Below, piece by piece: positions 13,491 to 15,501 of a stretch of DNA of 15,501 bases. The DNA is from Alphaproteobacteria bacterium (GTDB lineage: Bacteria > Pseudomonadota > Alphaproteobacteria > UBA8366), in contig JAOTYV010000085.1 in assembly GCA_029861675.1 (NCBI GenBank), positions 1-15,501 of the forward strand, in the 5' to 3' direction. A program made the position numbers and the translations under genes. Each line of letters starts with the position of its first letter. The stretch's first letter is position 1. The notes beneath the pieces are model-generated. The model was not told the origin of the DNA. It was given only the letters and a program-made list of their open reading frames with translations, and did not search any database.

Positions 13491-14870
13491 ATGGCAGAGA
13501 AGTTCGACGCGATCGTCATCGGGACCGGCCAGGCGGGCCCTTCGCTTGCCACGCGCATGGCGCGGGAAGGCATGAAGACCGCCATCATCGAACGGAAATT
13601 GTTCGGCGGTACCTGCGTCAACGTCGGCTGCATTCCCACCAAAACGCTGGTCGCGAGCGCGCGGGCCGCCCATATGGCGCGGCGCGGCGAAGAATTCGGC
13701 GTCACTATCGGTGGGCCGATCGGTGTCGATATGAAGCGCGTCAAGGAACGCAAGGATGGCGTGGTTCGGCAATCGAACCAGGGGGTGACCAACTGGCTCC
13801 GGGGAACCGAAAACCTGACCGTGTACGAAGGCCATGGCCGGTTCGAGAGCCCGCGTTCCGTTCGCGTCAATGACGATTTGCTGGAGGCCGACAAAATCAT
13901 CCTCAACGTTGGCGGCCGCGCCTTCGTGCCGGACATGCCCGGGCTCGGCGAGGTGGAGTACATGACGAACTCGTCCATCATGGATGTCGATTTTCTGCCG
14001 GAGCATCTGGTTGTCGTCGGCGGCAGTTACATTGGCCTCGAATTCGCGCAGATGTATCGCCGTTTCGGCAGCCGCGTAACAGTGGTGGAACGGGGCGACC
14101 GGCTGATCGCCCGCGACGACGAAGATGTGTCCGATACCGTGCGGGAAATTATGGAAGCGGAGGGCGTCGATATCCGGCTCGACGCCGACTGCATCGGCTT
14201 CAAGAAACGTGACGATGGCATTGCCGTTACCGCGAGCTGTGCGCCGGGACCGGAAGATATCGTCGGCAGCCATGTCTTGTTTGCCGTCGGCCGCCAGCCG
14301 AATTCCGATGATTTGGGGCTCGACAAGGCCGGCATCGAGACGGACGAGCGTGGCTTCATCACGGTCGATGATCAACTTCGCACGAATGTGGACGGCGTTT
14401 ATGCGATTGGGGACGTCAACGGGAAAGGGGCGTTCACCCATACCGCCTACAACGACTATGAAATCTTGGCGGCCAATATGTTCGATAATGATCCGCGCCG
14501 GGTTTCCGACCGCATCACGGCATATGGCCTGTTTATCGATCCGCCGCTGGGCCGTGTGGGATTGACCGAGCGCGAGGTCCGGGCGTCCGGCCGGAAGGCG
14601 TTGGTCGGCAAGATGATGATGGCGCGGGTTGGCCGGGCACGGGAACGCAGCGAGACGCAGGGCTTCATGAAGATCCTCGTCGATGCGGAGACCAACCATA
14701 TCCTTGGCGCGGCGATTCTCGGCATCGGCGGCGACGAAATTGTCCAGTCGCTGCTTGATATCATGTACGCCGGCGCACCCTATACGGTGATCCAGCGCGC
14801 GGTGCATATTCACCCCACCGTCGCCGAACTGATCCCGACCCTGCTCGCCGACCTGAAGCCGTTGGAATAA
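13491..14870 (+). CDS. FAD-dependent pyridine nucleotide-disulfide oxidoreductase, RclA/MerA-like
   Basis: A 459-residue flavoprotein of the group I disulfide reductase family. The FAD-binding GTGQAG (11-16) is followed by E34 and then the redox disulfide C42/C47 (GGTCVNVGCIPTK). A central NAD(P) domain has GGSYIGLEFAQ, the second FAD motif is VYAIGDVNG, and the C-terminal interface carries the catalytic pair H441/E446 (HIHPTVAEL). The overall pattern, including TAYGLFIDPPLGRVGLTE, is closer to RclA and mercuric-reductase-like FAD oxidoreductases than to housekeeping lipoamide dehydrogenase. It has no N-terminal heavy-metal domain and no C-terminal Cys pair, so mercury reduction is unlikely. 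GAGAGAGGGA is a good ribosome binding site. It could supply the E3 function to the E1 pair 5 kb away, but the distance, orientation and sequence type make an oxidant-defence role equally plausible. Confidence 0.88.
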   Translation: MAEKFDAIVIGTGQAGPSLATRMAREGMKTAIIERKLFGGTCVNVGCIPTKTLVASARAAHMARRGEEFGVTIGGPIGVDMKRVKERKDGVVRQSNQGVTNWLRGTENLTVYEGHGRFESPRSVRVNDDLLEADKIILNVGGRAFVPDMPGLGEVEYMTNSSIMDVDFLPEHLVVVGGSYIGLEFAQMYRRFGSRVTVVERGDRLIARDDEDVSDTVREIMEAEGVDIRLDADCIGFKKRDDGIAVTASCAPGPEDIVGSHVLFAVGRQPNSDDLGLDKAGIETDERGFITVDDQLRTNVDGVYAIGDVNGKGAFTHTAYNDYEILAANMFDNDPRRVSDRITAYGLFIDPPLGRVGLTEREVRASGRKALVGKMMMARVGRARERSETQGFMKILVDAETNHILGAAILGIGGDEIVQSLLDIMYAGAPYTVIQRAVHIHPTVAELIPTLLADLKPLE

Positions 14871-14958
14871 GACACATTTTCGCGATTGGTGTGGCGTGAT
14901 ATCTGGCGTTTTTTGGCTCTTTGTTGTATAAAACCGGGAAATCTTCAGGGGATTGAAA

Positions 14959-15327
14959 ATGCATGTGGATCAGTCTTCGCCGGCGTCCGATATGCGGCGG
15001 AAATCGGATTGGACCGCGCCCATCTGGGCCCTCCTCCGGGAGCATTTGGAGGACATGAAAGCGCCGATTAATCGGGCTATCCGCGAGACGCCGCCACCGA
15101 TTCCATGCTGCGACGCCCGCTTCAACCATCTCTTGGAAGAGCGGTCCGGGATTGCCCGCGAGCTGAATCGCCTGGAGGCCTTGTCTTCACAGGATGTCGA
15201 GCCGGGACACGAAGCCGGCGCGATTGCGGAATTCTTGCGCTCTTCGGCCTATATCGACGCGGATTTGGCGCGGGAGATTGGGGAAAGCCTCAAACGGGAG
15301 CGCGCCGCTTCGGACAGCGACGCCTGA
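14959..15327 (+). CDS. Conserved-looking hypothetical protein, 122 aa
   Basis: A 122-residue soluble, mostly helical protein. The ATG at 14959 is chosen over an in-frame TTG at 14953 because AGGGG lies eight bases before it. The centre contains a proline-rich turn and a double-cysteine motif (PPPIPCCDARFNHLLEERSG) followed by an amphipathic helix (IARELNRLEALSS). The rest is acidic helices ending in KRERAASDSDA. It has no signal peptide or membrane segment. I recall the IPxCDxxFNxLxEER arrangement from uncharacterised alphaproteobacterial proteins but know no function. The helix pair resembles a small adaptor or DNA-associated fold; this is a guess. It follows the flavoprotein by 88 bp on the same strand; a TATAAA (14927-14932) may mark its own promoter. 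Confidence 0.68.
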   Translation: MHVDQSSPASDMRRKSDWTAPIWALLREHLEDMKAPINRAIRETPPPIPCCDARFNHLLEERSGIARELNRLEALSSQDVEPGHEAGAIAEFLRSSAYIDADLAREIGESLKRERAASDSDA

Positions 15328-15399
15328 TCCCGGGCTCGAAAGGACGGTTAGCGCCGTGCTGCCGGTCCGCCACCCTAGGTCACATACTCATTAACGTGA

Positions 15400-15451
15400 T
15401 TCCCAAACGGACAGAATTGTGATTCAAATTCCTCGTGAGAGGAGTTTGGCA
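15400..15451 (+). mobile_element. Left end of an IS5-type insertion sequence (approximate)
   Basis: Sequence before the transposase start has ACGGACAGAATTGTGATTCA (15404-15423), which resembles the outer end of IS elements that carry this transposase type. The exact left boundary, terminal repeat and target duplication cannot be fixed because the right end is outside the window. The 15328-15399 stretch before it shows no gene. Confidence 0.35.
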
Positions 15452-15501
15452 ATGGCACGATTTGATTTAACGGATTTTGAGTGGTCGGTGATCCAACCTT
15501 T
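15452..15501 (+). CDS. IS5-family transposase, N-terminal fragment at window edge
   Basis: Sixteen codons are visible, reading MARFDLTDFEWSVIQP. This is the characteristic N-terminus of IS5-family (IS427-like group) transposases, whose first domain continues with a PLLP and RGVPRVDDRR segment in relatives. AGAGGAG lies eight bases before the ATG. Members of this group are often split into two frames joined by programmed frameshifting; whether this copy is intact cannot be judged. It marks the right part of the window as the edge of a mobile element. Confidence 0.8.
   Translation, partial: MARFDLTDFEWSVIQP

Noticed and set aside
13293..14813. Very long open frame (506 codons) on the minus strand
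   Set aside because: It lies fully antisense to the well-supported flavoprotein gene, reads like a His/Asp/Arg-rich composition artefact of GC-rich codon usage, and has no ribosome binding site or recognisable domain.
13491..14870. Calling the flavoprotein lpdA (E3 of a 2-oxoacid dehydrogenase)
   Set aside because: The E1 pair made this tempting, but the gene is 5 kb away on the opposite strand and its sequence pattern is closer to RclA/MerA-like oxidoreductases, so no symbol was given.
1..15501. CRISPR arrays, tRNA or rRNA genes, prophage or toxin-antitoxin modules
   Set aside because: No regularly spaced direct repeats, cloverleaf-type sequences or recognisable phage or toxin families were seen on either strand.

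Overview
The window looks like chromosomal DNA of a GC-rich alphaproteobacterium, probably of the Rhodospirillales/Hyphomicrobiales kind. This is judged from base composition, AGGAG-type ribosome binding sites, a FixK/FNR-type operator and the style of the small hypothetical proteins. No rRNA, tRNA or CRISPR array was seen. Most genes are single-gene or short transcription units of accessory metabolism, and one insertion-sequence transposase begins at the right edge.

Layout. Positions 1-796 (-) hold an aldo/keto reductase whose 3' end lies outside the window. Positions 978-2044 (-) hold a small charged helical protein and a NarL/LuxR-type regulator whose receiver domain has lost its phosphorylation residues. 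A 430-bp intergenic region follows, with a very AT-rich core and a good sigma70-like promoter for the regulator. Next is a catabolic block. An SMP-30/gluconolactonase-type hydrolase (+) is followed by an intergenic zone with two palindromes. Then come two tandem Fe(II)/2-oxoglutarate dioxygenases of the TauD/TfdA family (+). Convergent to them is a unit (-) made of thiamine-diphosphate dehydrogenase E1 alpha, E1 beta and a third TauD/TfdA paralogue. Positions 8560-12175 hold a lipoprotein-type nuclease, a SAM methyltransferase, a YfcE-like phosphoesterase, an amidase and a small hypothetical gene. From 12176 there is a small membrane protein behind a near-perfect FNR/FixK box, a small lipoprotein, an RclA/mercuric-reductase-like flavoprotein with a redox disulfide, a small hypothetical protein, and the first codons of an IS5-type transposase.

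How the genes may work together. The lactonase-like hydrolase, three dioxygenases, the E1 pair, the aldo/keto reductase and the amidase look like a peripheral catabolic toolkit. The dioxygenases could hydroxylate or cleave small anionic compounds (sulfonates, aryloxyalkanoates or similar), and the E1 pair could decarboxylate a 2-oxoacid or acetoin-like product. No E2 (lipoyl acyltransferase) gene is present. The only E3-like flavoprotein lies about 5 kb away and looks more like RclA than a true lipoamide dehydrogenase, so the E1 pair must borrow its partners or use another acceptor. No substrate can be read from the sequence. The strongest points for a second look are the dioxygenase cluster with its divergent active sites, the E1-dioxygenase operon, the phosphorylation-independent regulator beside an AT-rich island, and the FNR-type box in front of an undescribed small membrane protein.
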